A model generated the notes under the pieces. The model saw nothing but the letters and a program-made list of their open reading frames with translations. It made no database searches and had not been told where the DNA came from. Made by a program: the position numbers and the translations under genes. From Pseudomonadota bacterium (GTDB taxonomy: Bacteria > Pseudomonadota > Gammaproteobacteria > Burkholderiales > Burkholderiaceae_C): a stretch of 64,000 bases of DNA. The DNA lies in the NCBI GenBank assembly GCA_021799355.1, contig JAJZAQ010000006.1, positions 1-64,000 on the forward strand, given 5' to 3'. Positions 35,487 through 44,585 of the stretch are shown here, piece by piece. The first letter of the stretch is position 1, and each line of letters opens with the position of its first letter.

Positions 35487-37886
35487 ATGAGTGAATGTGG
35501 CTCCAAGGGATGTGGCTGCTCCACCGTTGCGATGCCCAGCCCGAAACCGGACACGGTCGAAGCAGCGTTGCCACAGGTGCGCTACCGCATCGAGAACATG
35601 GATTGCCCGACCGAGGAAGCGTTGATTCGCGACAAACTCGGGAAGGTGCAGGGCGTGAGTAGCCTTGAATTCAATCTGGTGCAGAGAACACTAGGAATCA
35701 GCCATCAGCTTGCCTCGCTGCGCCCTATCGAAGACGCGTTATCGGCTATCGGGATGCGAGCGGTTCGGATGGATGAGAAGGCGGCTCAGCAAAGTACCTG
35801 GTTGTCCATCCAGCAGATGGACTGCCCCACCGAGGAGGCATTGATCCGCGGCAAGCTTGCCGGCGTGCCGGGCGTTGCGAATCTTGAGTTCAACCTCGTC
35901 CAGCGCAGCCTGCACGTCGGGCACACACCCGACGCACTTCCCAATGTGCTTGCGGCCCTGAAATCGCTCGGCTTCGACGCCGAGGTGCGCACGGCTTCAA
36001 CCCCTTCGGCAGCCGAGGCACAAGCGCCTGCACGCACAAACTGGTGGCCGCTGGCAGTGTCAGGCGTCACCGCGACGCTGGCCGAGGTTGTGTACTGGCT
36101 CAACGGCGGCAACCACTGGGTCGTGGTCGCGCTGGCCTTGGTGGCCATCCTCACTGGCGGCCTCACGACTTACAAGAAGGGCTGGATTGCGCTCAGGAAC
36201 CGCAACCTGAACATGAATGCGTTGATGTCCATTGCGGTCACCGGCGCCATGCTCATAGGCCATTGGCCCGAGGCGGCTATGGTGATGGTGCTGTTCGCAC
36301 TGGCCGAGGTGATCGAGGCCAAGTCCCTGGATCGGGCTCGCAATGCCATCCGTGGCTTGATGGACCTCGCGCCGGATACCGCATTGGTTCAACAAGCGAA
36401 CGGCAGTTGGGCTACGGTGGACGCCAACGCCGTGCCCGTGGGCAGCCGTGTTCGCGTCAAACCTGGTGAGCGCATTGCCCTCGATGGCCTGATCGTCGAA
36501 GGCCGCTCATCCATCAACCAGGCCCCGATCACTGGCGAGAGCCTTCCGGTTGACAAGGCTGAAGGCGATTCCGTGTTCGCAGGCACGATCAATGGGGAGG
36601 GTTCGTTCGAATTCCGTGTCACCGCTGCCGCCAGCGCATCGACATTGGCCCGCATCATCCATGCTGTTGAAGCGGCCCAGGGAAGCCGCGCGCCGACGCA
36701 GCGTTTCGTCGATCAGTTTGCGCGGCTGTACACACCTATCGTATTCGCGATAGCCCTCGCCGTGGCACTTGTACCTCCGCTGGTGTTCGGCGTGCCGTGG
36801 CTGGACGGGATCTACAAGGCGCTGGTTCTGTTGGTCATCGCTTGTCCTTGTGCTCTGGTGATCTCCACGCCGGTGAGCATTGTCAGCGGTCTGGCTGCTG
36901 CCGCACGGCACGGCATCCTGATCAAGGGTGGCGTCTATCTAGAAGAGGGGCACAAGCTCAAATGGCTGGCTCTGGACAAAACGGGCACGATCACGCATGG
37001 CAAGCCAGCGCAGACTGATTTCGCAGCCTGGGGCAACGCCGATCCTGATGCGTCCAGATTGCTGGCCGCCAGCCTCGCCGCCCGTTCGGACCACCCTGTG
37101 TCCTTGGCAGTGGCCCGTGCCGCAGTCAACGATGGGTTGACACCGCGTGATGTAGCCGATTTCGCAGCGCTGCCGGGGCGCGGGGTTCGTGGCGACATCA
37201 ACGGGCAGATCTATCACCTGGGCAACCACCGCCTGGTCGAGGAACTGGGCATGTGTTCGCCAGATCTGGAATCCCGGGTGTCTGCGCTTGAAGCCGAAGG
37301 CAAGACCGTGGTGATGCTGATCGGTCAGGACGGAGTGCGGGCTCTGTTCGCAGTGGCTGACACCGTGAAGGACAGCAGCCGCCAGGCCATTGCCGAGCTG
37401 CACCGCCTGGGCGTCAAAGCCATCATGCTGACCGGTGACAACCCGCACACTGCCACCGCCATTGCCAGTCAGGTCGGCATTGACCGCAGTCGGGGCAATC
37501 TGCTGCCCGAAGACAAGTTGCACGAAGTGGAGCAACTGTCGGCCGACGGGAAAACCGGCATGGTGGGCGATGGCATCAACGATGCGCCGGCGCTCGCGCG
37601 TGCGGATATCGGCTTTGCAATGGGGGCGGCAGGAACCGATACGGCCATCGAAACCGCCGACGTTGCGTTGATGGATGACGACCTGCGCAAGCTGCCGACG
37701 TTCGTGCGACTGTCCCGTGCAACAGCTAGCGTTTTGAAGCAGAACATCGCCCTCGCGCTGGGCATCAAGGCGGTGTTCCTGATCCTGACTTTCACCGGGC
37801 AAGCCACGATGTGGATGGCGGTGTTTGCCGACATGGGGGCCAGCCTGCTGGTGGTCGGCAACGGGTTGAGGCTGTTGCGCCGATGA
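35487..37886 (+). CDS. pbrA: PbrA-type P1B heavy-metal-exporting ATPase
   Basis: A 799-residue pump for Pb(II)/Zn(II)/Cd(II). Two N-terminal metal-binding-like repeats carry MDCPTEEALIR (around residues 38-48 and 111-120). The transmembrane CPC motif is at 453-455, the phosphorylated aspartate in DKTGT at 497, the TGES-type actuator motif is present, and GDGINDAPALARADIGFAMG follows. The HMA repeats lack the usual CxxC. AGAGGAG precedes the start, and the gene overlaps pbrBC by ATGA. Confidence 0.93.
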   Translation: MSECGSKGCGCSTVAMPSPKPDTVEAALPQVRYRIENMDCPTEEALIRDKLGKVQGVSSLEFNLVQRTLGISHQLASLRPIEDALSAIGMRAVRMDEKAAQQSTWLSIQQMDCPTEEALIRGKLAGVPGVANLEFNLVQRSLHVGHTPDALPNVLAALKSLGFDAEVRTASTPSAAEAQAPARTNWWPLAVSGVTATLAEVVYWLNGGNHWVVVALALVAILTGGLTTYKKGWIALRNRNLNMNALMSIAVTGAMLIGHWPEAAMVMVLFALAEVIEAKSLDRARNAIRGLMDLAPDTALVQQANGSWATVDANAVPVGSRVRVKPGERIALDGLIVEGRSSINQAPITGESLPVDKAEGDSVFAGTINGEGSFEFRVTAAASASTLARIIHAVEAAQGSRAPTQRFVDQFARLYTPIVFAIALAVALVPPLVFGVPWLDGIYKALVLLVIACPCALVISTPVSIVSGLAAAARHGILIKGGVYLEEGHKLKWLALDKTGTITHGKPAQTDFAAWGNADPDASRLLAASLAARSDHPVSLAVARAAVNDGLTPRDVADFAALPGRGVRGDINGQIYHLGNHRLVEELGMCSPDLESRVSALEAEGKTVVMLIGQDGVRALFAVADTVKDSSRQAIAELHRLGVKAIMLTGDNPHTATAIASQVGIDRSRGNLLPEDKLHEVEQLSADGKTGMVGDGINDAPALARADIGFAMGAAGTDTAIETADVALMDDDLRKLPTFVRLSRATASVLKQNIALALGIKAVFLILTFTGQATMWMAVFADMGASLLVVGNGLRLLRR

Positions 37887-38962
37887 ACTGGAAAGCCATT
37901 CTTTACGATTGGGGTGGCTTGAATAGCGCGCTGTTTCAGCTCGTCAACGAGGCCACGCCGCCGATTTTGATGCCGCTGGCCTGGATCTTCAGCAACTTCC
38001 TAGGCAACTACTGGACTGCGCCCCTGGTGATGCTCGGACTGTGGGCATGGTCAAGATCAACGGCCGAAGCCGAACGCGCCTTGGCGATTCGGCGGCAGCT
38101 TCTTCAATTCGTGGTCGGCTTCGGCATCGCGTTTGCAATAGCCTCCCTCTTGAAACTCTGGCTCGATTTTCCGCGGCCGGCAGCGGTATTTGGCCAAATG
38201 GATCATGTGCTTGGCACAGTGGAAGAGCACTATAGCCTGCCGAGCGGTCATTCCACTTACGCCGCACTTGTTGCCGGGGCGTTGTGGCCGCTGACAGGTA
38301 TACGCCACCGATTGGCGTTAGCTGCTTATGTCGTTCTGGTCGGCTGGTCGCGCATTGCTGCGGGCATGCACTTTCCCGCCGACGTTCTGGCCGGCTGGGG
38401 CATCGCCTCCGGCAGCTTGGCGCTTGCCGGCTCGCTGCTGACGATGCGGCTGGGCGCAGGTAGGTTGGTGGGTCTGCGAGCAGCCGGCATCTGGTACGGC
38501 TTGGCTGCTGCGGTTCTACTTGGCGATCAAGTCGCAAAGGCTGTCGTCTTGCTCCTTTTCGGTTATGGCGATCAAGTTGCCGTAACCCCCTTCTTCAATC
38601 TCGTCCATTTGAAGAACAACGGTGCCGCTTTCAGCCTGCTGGCTGGTGCTGGTAGCTGGGCGCGCTTCGGTTTTGCCGCGCTTGCGCTGGGAGTCTCGCT
38701 CTGGCTGATCCGCCTGTTGCGTCAAGGAGTCTCGAAATGGGAAGGCGTTGGTTATTGCCTGATCTTGGGGGGCGCGCTGGGTAACGCGGTTGACCGCCTG
38801 TTGCGAGGGGCTGTAGTCGATTTCCTCGATTTCCATTGGCAGGGAGCACATTGGCCAGCTTTCAATTTGGCTGACGTCGCAATCTCCCTCGGAGCGGTCT
38901 GCTTGCTTGCAGCCGCCGCGCACCAAGGCAAGCCTGCTCCACAGGACCCCGGATACCAATGA
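37883..38962 (+). CDS. pbrBC: PbrBC: PAP2-type undecaprenyl-pyrophosphate phosphatase fused to LspA signal peptidase
   Basis: A 359-residue membrane protein. The N-terminal half is a PAP2 phosphatase (LDFPRPAAVFG, LPSGHSTYAALVAG, RIAAGMHFPADVLAGW); the C-terminal half is a prolipoprotein signal peptidase (FFNLVHLKNNGAAFSLLAG, GNAVDRLLRG and FNLADVAISLGA with the two catalytic aspartates). In Cupriavidus the phosphatase provides phosphate that traps exported lead outside the cytoplasm. No pbrD gene follows. Confidence 0.9.
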   Translation: MNWKAILYDWGGLNSALFQLVNEATPPILMPLAWIFSNFLGNYWTAPLVMLGLWAWSRSTAEAERALAIRRQLLQFVVGFGIAFAIASLLKLWLDFPRPAAVFGQMDHVLGTVEEHYSLPSGHSTYAALVAGALWPLTGIRHRLALAAYVVLVGWSRIAAGMHFPADVLAGWGIASGSLALAGSLLTMRLGAGRLVGLRAAGIWYGLAAAVLLGDQVAKAVVLLLFGYGDQVAVTPFFNLVHLKNNGAAFSLLAGAGSWARFGFAALALGVSLWLIRLLRQGVSKWEGVGYCLILGGALGNAVDRLLRGAVVDFLDFHWQGAHWPAFNLADVAISLGAVCLLAAAAHQGKPAPQDPGYQ

Positions 38963-39017
38963 GGATTTTAGTGTGATCAATTCGCAAAATTGGTTTTCAC
39001 AGGAGCGGCGTTGACTC

Positions 39018-39932
39018 ATGGAACTGCGTCATCTCCGCTGCTTCTTGGCCGTGGCCGAAGAACTCCACTTCGCCCGTGCGGCCGAGCGGTTGCACATTGA
39101 CCAGTCACCGTTGTCCCGCACCATCAAAGAACTGGAGGAAGAGCTTGGCGCACACCTTTTCGTTCGCACTACTCGCCGCACGCAATTGACCCGCGCGGGA
39201 CGGTTGTTCCTGGAGCACGTTCCGCGTGTCTTTACCGCACTGGAACAGGCCCGCGATAGCGTCAAGTCCGTCACCAACGGTTTTCACGGTCAATTGCGCA
39301 TCGCCTTGTCCGATGGCATCACGCCGTCGCGCCTGCCGGCGCTGTTGGCGCAATGCCGCGAGGAAGACCCCGAGGTTGAGATTCGCCTGTTCGAGGTACC
39401 GCTGGCCCAGCAGATCAAGGGCTTGCACGATGACCTGTACGACGCGGGTTTTTCAATGGCCGAAGACGCGGGCGATGGCATTGTGGTTACTCTCGCGTGG
39501 GAAGACGAATTGATGGTGGCTGTGCCTGCCCGCCATCCCGTGCTCGCCTTCAAGCAGGTTCCACTGAAGGAAGTGCTGCGCTACCCGCTGGCGCTCGGCG
39601 ATCCGGCTATCTGCGAGGGCCATGCGCGCCAGGTCGATCGGTTTCTACGTAAGCTCGAACAGGAGCCACTGATCGCGCAGCGCGTGGCGACCTTCGACGT
39701 AATGATGACCCTGGTTTCCGCCGGCCTGGCCTTGGGTCTGGCGGGCGAGGCGCACATAGCTTCCTGCCGCGAGCCAGGCGTCGTGGCCCGGCGCTTGGCG
39801 GGCAAACCGCCAATGCTCACGACCTATCTGCTGCGCCGCGATGCGGAGCCATCCGAGATGCTGGCCCGGTTTATTGAACGAGTGGCCTTCATTGATTCGG
39901 CAGATGATCTTGGGGCCGCCGATGATTCTTGA
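39018..39932 (+). CDS. LysR-family regulator (TraR-like) upstream of traG
   Basis: A 304-residue LysR protein with an N-terminal helix-turn-helix (LRCFLAVAEELHFARAAERLHIDQSPLSRTIKELEEELGAHLFVRT) and a substrate-binding-type domain. Tn4371-type ICEs carry a LysR gene called traR at this place, before traG. Whether it controls transfer or a metabolic signal is unknown. Confidence 0.88.
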   Translation: MELRHLRCFLAVAEELHFARAAERLHIDQSPLSRTIKELEEELGAHLFVRTTRRTQLTRAGRLFLEHVPRVFTALEQARDSVKSVTNGFHGQLRIALSDGITPSRLPALLAQCREEDPEVEIRLFEVPLAQQIKGLHDDLYDAGFSMAEDAGDGIVVTLAWEDELMVAVPARHPVLAFKQVPLKEVLRYPLALGDPAICEGHARQVDRFLRKLEQEPLIAQRVATFDVMMTLVSAGLALGLAGEAHIASCREPGVVARRLAGKPPMLTTYLLRRDAEPSEMLARFIERVAFIDSADDLGAADDS

Positions 39933-39957
39933 CCCATCCGATGAAAGGACTGGAACC

Positions 39958-40185
39958 ATGAACAAGGTAGTGCTGCTGATGCTGGCCGCTACGCTGAGCG
40001 CATGCGGCCCCTCTCAACCTTCGGAAACCGTGGATTTCCTAGTGGCTCATCCCGACCGCATCAAGGAGATCCAGCGCCAATGCAAAGAGGATCGCGCGAA
40101 GGTCGGCGACGAACTCTGCGTGCGCGCCGCCGAAGCCGCCAAACGGCGCTTCTTCGGTGATCGGCCGGAGCAGAAATCCAAGTAG
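39958..40185 (+). CDS. EexN/TrbK-like entry-exclusion lipoprotein
   Basis: A 75-residue protein with a lipoprotein signal (LMLAATLSACGPS), then VDFLVAHPDRIKEIQRQCKEDRAKVGDELCVRAAEAAKRRFF. It is clearly homologous to the TrbK encoded at 47774-48094. Entry-exclusion proteins keep donor cells from receiving the same element again. It lies 25 bp after the LysR gene. Confidence 0.82.
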   Translation: MNKVVLLMLAATLSACGPSQPSETVDFLVAHPDRIKEIQRQCKEDRAKVGDELCVRAAEAAKRRFFGDRPEQKSK

Positions 40186-40401
40186 CCTCGTTGCATACGC
40201 TTCGCAGCGACAAAGTTCTCCCTGTTACCTCATCACGCCGCAATGCGCTCGTGTCCGCGGCGTTTGTATTGCTTTCTCCCCTGCAAGAAATCTGACCTTT
40301 TCGGCCTGAATCACCGCCATAACGGCCTTTGACCGGCCTGCACGCACGCCTTGATTCTCAGTGCTGCGGCACCTCCATGTGCCGTGACTGGAGGCAGGGT
40401 C

Positions 40402-42411
40402 ATGCAAGGGACGAACGTGCTGTTCGGTCAGATCGCCGTGGTGTTCGGCATCGTGATCGCCGGCGTGTGGGCAGCCACACAATGGACAGCCGCCGCCTTG
40501 GGCTATCAGCTACGCCTTGGCTCGCCCTGGTTCGACTTTTGGGGCACGCCGATCTACCACCCATGGCGGCTGTTCGAGTGGTGGTTCTTCTTCGATGCCT
40601 ACGCGCCGCGCGTCTTTGACATCGGCGGCGCCATCGCGGGCGGCAGTGGCCTGGTGGCCGTGCTGGTGGCCATCAGTATGTCGATCTGGCGCTCGCGGCA
40701 ATCGCGCCTGGTCACGACCTACGGCTCGGCCCGCTGGGCGAATGCAGACGACATTCGCAAAGCTGGCCTCACACAGCCTGCCGGCGTTTTCCTCGGCCAA
40801 CACGATCGCCAGTACCTGCGCCATGAAGGGCCTGAACACGTCCTGACCTTTGCGCCCACGCGCAGCGGCAAAGGTGTCGGCCTGGTGGTACCGACGCTGT
40901 TGTCCTGGTCGGCTTCGGCCGTCATCCACGACATCAAGGGCGAGAACTGGCAGATCACCGCAGGCTGGCGTTCGCGTTTTTCGCATTGCCTGCTGTTCAA
41001 CCCGACCGATGCGAAGTCGGCGGCCTACAACCCTCTGCTGGAGGTGCGGCGCGGCGCGCATGAAGTGCGCGACGTGCAGAACATCGCGGACATTCTGGTC
41101 GATCCCGAAGGCGCGCTGGAGCGGCGCAACCATTGGGAAAAGACCTCGCACGCGCTGCTGGTCGGGGCCATCCTGCATGTGCTCTACGCGGGCGAAGACA
41201 AGACGCTGCGCGGCGTCGCCAACTTCCTGTCCGACCCGGCCAGCCCGTTCGAGCTGACCTTGCACCGGATGATGACCACGCCGCACCTCGGCGATGGGCC
41301 GCATCCGGTCGTCGCATCGGCAGCGCGTGAAGTCCTCAACAAGAGCGACAACGAACGCTCGGGCGTGTTAAGCACCGCCATGTCGTTCCTCGGCCTGTAC
41401 CGCGACCCGACCGTGGCCGAAGTCACCTCGCGCTGCGATTGGCGCATCGCCGACCTGATCGCGGCCGAGCATCCGGTGTCGCTGTACCTTGTGGTGCCGC
41501 CTTCGGACATTTCGCGGACGAAGCCGCTCATTCGCTTGATCCTCAACCAGATCGGGCGGCGCCTCACCGAATCGCTCGACGGCTCCGATGGCATCGAGCG
41601 CCGCCACAAGCTGCTGTTGATGCTTGACGAGTTCCCGGCGCTGGGGCGCCTGGACTTCTTCGAGACGGCGCTGGCCTTCATGGCGGGCTACGGCATCCGC
41701 AGCTTTCTCATCGCGCAGTCGCTCAACCAGATCGACAAGGCGTATGGGCAAAACCACTCCATCCTCGACAACTGCCATGTGCGCGTGACGTTCGCCACGA
41801 ACGACGAGCGCACCGCCAAACGGATCTCCGAGACGCTGGGCACGGCCACCGAGCTGCGCGCCCAGCGCAACTACGCGGGCCACCGGCTCGCACCGTGGCT
41901 GGGCCACCTGATGGTGTCGCGCCAGGAAACCGCGCGCCCGCTGCTGACGCCGGGCGAAGTCATGCAGCTTCCACCCGACGAGGCCGTGGTGATGGTGTCC
42001 AGCGTGGCACCGATCAAGGCCAAGAAGCTGCGCTACTACGCGGACGCCAATTTCAAGCGCCGCGTGCTGCCGCCGCCCACGCTGGCGGACGGGCAGTATG
42101 CCGACGCGCCGCCGGCACGCGCCGACGCCTGGAGCGGGCTGGCGATTCCTGCCGTGCCTGCCGCACCAGCCACGGCATCCGCCGATGGCCTGGAGAACTT
42201 GGGTACGGCCGACGACGGCGGCCCGCGCCGCCAGCCCGAGCTATCCGAAACCGTCGCCTACGACCCCGAATTGGCTGCGCCCGCGGCCGACCTCGGGCTG
42301 CTCGATGACGACGACGATTTGCCGCTTCCCCTCCCGCGCCAGCTTGATCCAGCCATGCAGCGCACGGCCCGGCTGGCTTCCCTCGACCCCAACGACGGAA
42401 TCGAGCTATGA
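40402..42411 (+). CDS. traG: Type IV coupling protein TraG (VirD4 family)
   Basis: A 669-residue inner-membrane ATPase with two N-terminal transmembrane segments and Walker A APTRSGKGVG (151-160). Walker B is LLLMLDEFPALG. It links the relaxase-DNA complex to the mating channel. The start at 40402 is preceded by AGGCAGGG. It overlaps the next gene by ATGA. Confidence 0.93.
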   Translation: MQGTNVLFGQIAVVFGIVIAGVWAATQWTAAALGYQLRLGSPWFDFWGTPIYHPWRLFEWWFFFDAYAPRVFDIGGAIAGGSGLVAVLVAISMSIWRSRQSRLVTTYGSARWANADDIRKAGLTQPAGVFLGQHDRQYLRHEGPEHVLTFAPTRSGKGVGLVVPTLLSWSASAVIHDIKGENWQITAGWRSRFSHCLLFNPTDAKSAAYNPLLEVRRGAHEVRDVQNIADILVDPEGALERRNHWEKTSHALLVGAILHVLYAGEDKTLRGVANFLSDPASPFELTLHRMMTTPHLGDGPHPVVASAAREVLNKSDNERSGVLSTAMSFLGLYRDPTVAEVTSRCDWRIADLIAAEHPVSLYLVVPPSDISRTKPLIRLILNQIGRRLTESLDGSDGIERRHKLLLMLDEFPALGRLDFFETALAFMAGYGIRSFLIAQSLNQIDKAYGQNHSILDNCHVRVTFATNDERTAKRISETLGTATELRAQRNYAGHRLAPWLGHLMVSRQETARPLLTPGEVMQLPPDEAVVMVSSVAPIKAKKLRYYADANFKRRVLPPPTLADGQYADAPPARADAWSGLAIPAVPAAPATASADGLENLGTADDGGPRRQPELSETVAYDPELAAPAADLGLLDDDDDLPLPLPRQLDPAMQRTARLASLDPNDGIEL

Positions 42412-42872
42412 GCCACTACCGCCTCAACCTGTTCATCCAGCCGGAGCACGCCAAGCGGCTCGATGAGCTGGCCGCCAAGAAAGGCGTGTCCAAGTCATCC
42501 ATCGTCGCGGCGGCGCTTGCATCGTGGCTGTCGCCCGATGCCGCCGACCAGCGCGAGGCAGCCATCGCCAAGCGGCTGGATCGCCTCTCGCGCCAGGCCG
42601 AGCGCATGGAGCGCGACCAGAACATCCAGATCGAGACGCTGGCGCTGTTCATTCGCTACTACCTCACGGTCAGCACGCCAGTCCCCGAAGCGCACCAAGA
42701 GGCCGCTCGCGCACAGGGCAAAGCGCGCTTCGAGCAGTTCGTTGAACAGTTGGGTCGCCACCTGCTGCGCGGGCGAAGCCTGGTGCGCGACGTGGTGGAG
42801 GAGCTGCATCCCGACCCGATGCGGATGGAGGACGCGGCGGCAGCCGCGCAAGCGCAGGAGCGTGTGTCATGA
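42408..42872 (+). CDS. CopG-family ribbon-helix-helix protein
   Basis: A 154-residue protein with an N-terminal ribbon-helix-helix ([34 protein letters not shown]) and a long coiled C-terminal part. It is always found between traG and trbB in this ICE family and may regulate the transfer operon. Coupled at both ends by ATGA overlaps. Confidence 0.85.
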   Translation: MSHYRLNLFIQPEHAKRLDELAAKKGVSKSSIVAAALASWLSPDAADQREAAIAKRLDRLSRQAERMERDQNIQIETLALFIRYYLTVSTPVPEAHQEAARAQGKARFEQFVEQLGRHLLRGRSLVRDVVEELHPDPMRMEDAAAAAQAQERVS

Positions 42873-43921
42873 GCGCCGTTCCGCAGTCCATGAGTGCCAC
42901 GTCGCTCGACCGCCGCATCCAGATGCTGCGCACGGCGATGGGGCCGCTGATCGCCGCCGCGCTCGAAGACCCGGACGTGGTGGAGGTGATGCTGAATCCT
43001 GATCGCACCCTTTGGGTGGATCGGCTTTCCAGTGGACGCGCGCCGATGGGCGTGGAACTGCCCGAGGCGGACGGCGAGCGAATCATCCGCCTTGTCGCCG
43101 CCCACGTCGGCGCGGAAGTCCATCGCGGCCAGCCGCTGCTGTCCGCCGAGTTGCCCGAAACGGGCGAACGCTTCGAGGGCATCTTGCCGCCGGCCGCGCC
43201 GGGACCGGCCTTCGCGCTGCGCAAGCGCGCCATCGGCGTGATTCCGCTGGAGCGGTACGTCATCGACGGGATGATGACCAGCGCGCAGGCGGGCTTTCTC
43301 GTTCGCGCCGTCCGCGAGCGGCAGAACGTCTTGATCGCCGGCGCCACCAGCAGTGGCAAGACCACGCTTGCCAATGCGTTGCTGGCCGAAATCGCCGCCA
43401 CCGGCGACCGCGTGCTGGTGCTCGAAGACACGGTGGAACTGCAATGCGCGGCCCGCGACCACGTTCCCCTGCGCACCCGCGCAGGCGTGGTGTCGATGAC
43501 CGAACTGGTGCGCTCGTCCATGCGTCTGCGGCCGGATCGCGTCGTCGTCGGCGAGGTGCGCGGCGCCGAGGCGCTGGATCTCATCAAGGTGTGGGGCACG
43601 GGCCATCCGGGCGGCATCGCCACGATCCATGCCGGCTCCGCATTGGGCGCGCTGCTGCGCCTGGAGCAACTGATTCTCGAAGTGGCGGTGAACCCGCCGC
43701 GTGCGCTGATCGCAGAGGCGGTCAACGTGGTGATCCACATCGCCGGGCGCGGGCGCAAGCGCCGCATCGAGAGCATCGCCCGCGTCGTCGGCTTCGACGG
43801 CGTGGGCTACCAATTGGCGGACGCGCTGGAAACGCCGTTTCCCGAGCTGCCGCCACGTCCCGATGCCGCCCCCGCTGCGGCGACTTCCCCATCCCCTCAC
43901 TCACTTGGAGAACTGCCATGA
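42869..43921 (+). CDS. trbB: TrbB conjugal transfer ATPase (VirB11 family)
   Basis: A 350-residue hexameric secretion ATPase. Walker [10 protein letters not shown] at 158-166, the Asp box [10 protein letters not shown] and the His box [14 protein letters not shown] are visible. It powers pilus and channel assembly. First gene of the trb operon. Confidence 0.94.
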   Translation: MSAVPQSMSATSLDRRIQMLRTAMGPLIAAALEDPDVVEVMLNPDRTLWVDRLSSGRAPMGVELPEADGERIIRLVAAHVGAEVHRGQPLLSAELPETGERFEGILPPAAPGPAFALRKRAIGVIPLERYVIDGMMTSAQAGFLVRAVRERQNVLIAGATSSGKTTLANALLAEIAATGDRVLVLEDTVELQCAARDHVPLRTRAGVVSMTELVRSSMRLRPDRVVVGEVRGAEALDLIKVWGTGHPGGIATIHAGSALGALLRLEQLILEVAVNPPRALIAEAVNVVIHIAGRGRKRRIESIARVVGFDGVGYQLADALETPFPELPPRPDAAPAAATSPSPHSLGELP

Positions 43922-44301
43922 CGCAGATGACCATTCCTGCTTTCCGTTTTTCTGCAAATCCGGCTTTGCGTCTTGCGCGGCTGCGCTGCCTGGCCCGCCC
44001 TGCGGGGCAAGGGCTGCTGCTGGCCGCGCTGCTGTTGTTCCTGGCCGGAACCGCGCAGGCCGCCGGTTCCTCGATGCCGTGGGAAGGCCCGCTGCAATCC
44101 ATCCTCGAATCCATCCAGGGGCCGGTGGCGCGCATCGTCGCGGTCATCATCATCATCGCCACGGGCCTCGCGCTCGCGTTCGGCGACACGTCCGGCGGAT
44201 TCCGCAAGCTGATCCAGATCGTCTTCGGCCTGTCCATCGCCTTCGCGGCGTCGAGCTTCTTTCTGTCGTTCTTCAGCTTCTCCGGCGGGGCCGTCGTATG
44301 A
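43918..44301 (+). CDS. trbC: TrbC major pilin (VirB2 family)
   Basis: A 127-residue precursor with a long signal region ending in GTAQAAG, then a small hydrophobic mature part with two membrane segments (IVAVIIIIATGLALAFG and IVFGLSIAFAASSFFLSFFS). It is probably cyclised by TraF. Confidence 0.9.
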   Translation: MTQMTIPAFRFSANPALRLARLRCLARPAGQGLLLAALLLFLAGTAQAAGSSMPWEGPLQSILESIQGPVARIVAVIIIIATGLALAFGDTSGGFRKLIQIVFGLSIAFAASSFFLSFFSFSGGAVV

Positions 44302-44570
44302 GTGCCCCGGACACCTTCGCGGACGGCTTCGAGGTGCCGCTGCATCGCTCGCTGACCGAGCCGATTCTGCTGGGCGGTGCGCCGCGCACTGTGGCGATCG
44401 CCAACGGCACGCTGGCCGCCGCCGTCGGGCTGGGCCTGCAACTGTGGATTCCCGGCGTGGTGCTCTGGATCGTCGGCCATTCGCTGGCGGTGTGGGGTGC
44501 GCGCGTCGATCCGCAGTTCATGCAGGTCTTCGCCCGGCACATCAAGCACCGCCCGCTGCTGGACGTGTGA
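44298..44570 (+). CDS. trbD: TrbD (VirB3 family)
   Basis: A 90-residue inner-membrane protein (PLHRSLTEPILLGGAPR, then a membrane hairpin GTLAAAVGLGLQLWIPGVVLWIVG). It usually acts with the TrbE ATPase. Overlaps trbC by ATGA. Confidence 0.9.
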   Translation: MSAPDTFADGFEVPLHRSLTEPILLGGAPRTVAIANGTLAAAVGLGLQLWIPGVVLWIVGHSLAVWGARVDPQFMQVFARHIKHRPLLDV

Positions 44571-44585
44571 GGGGAGGACGCCGCG

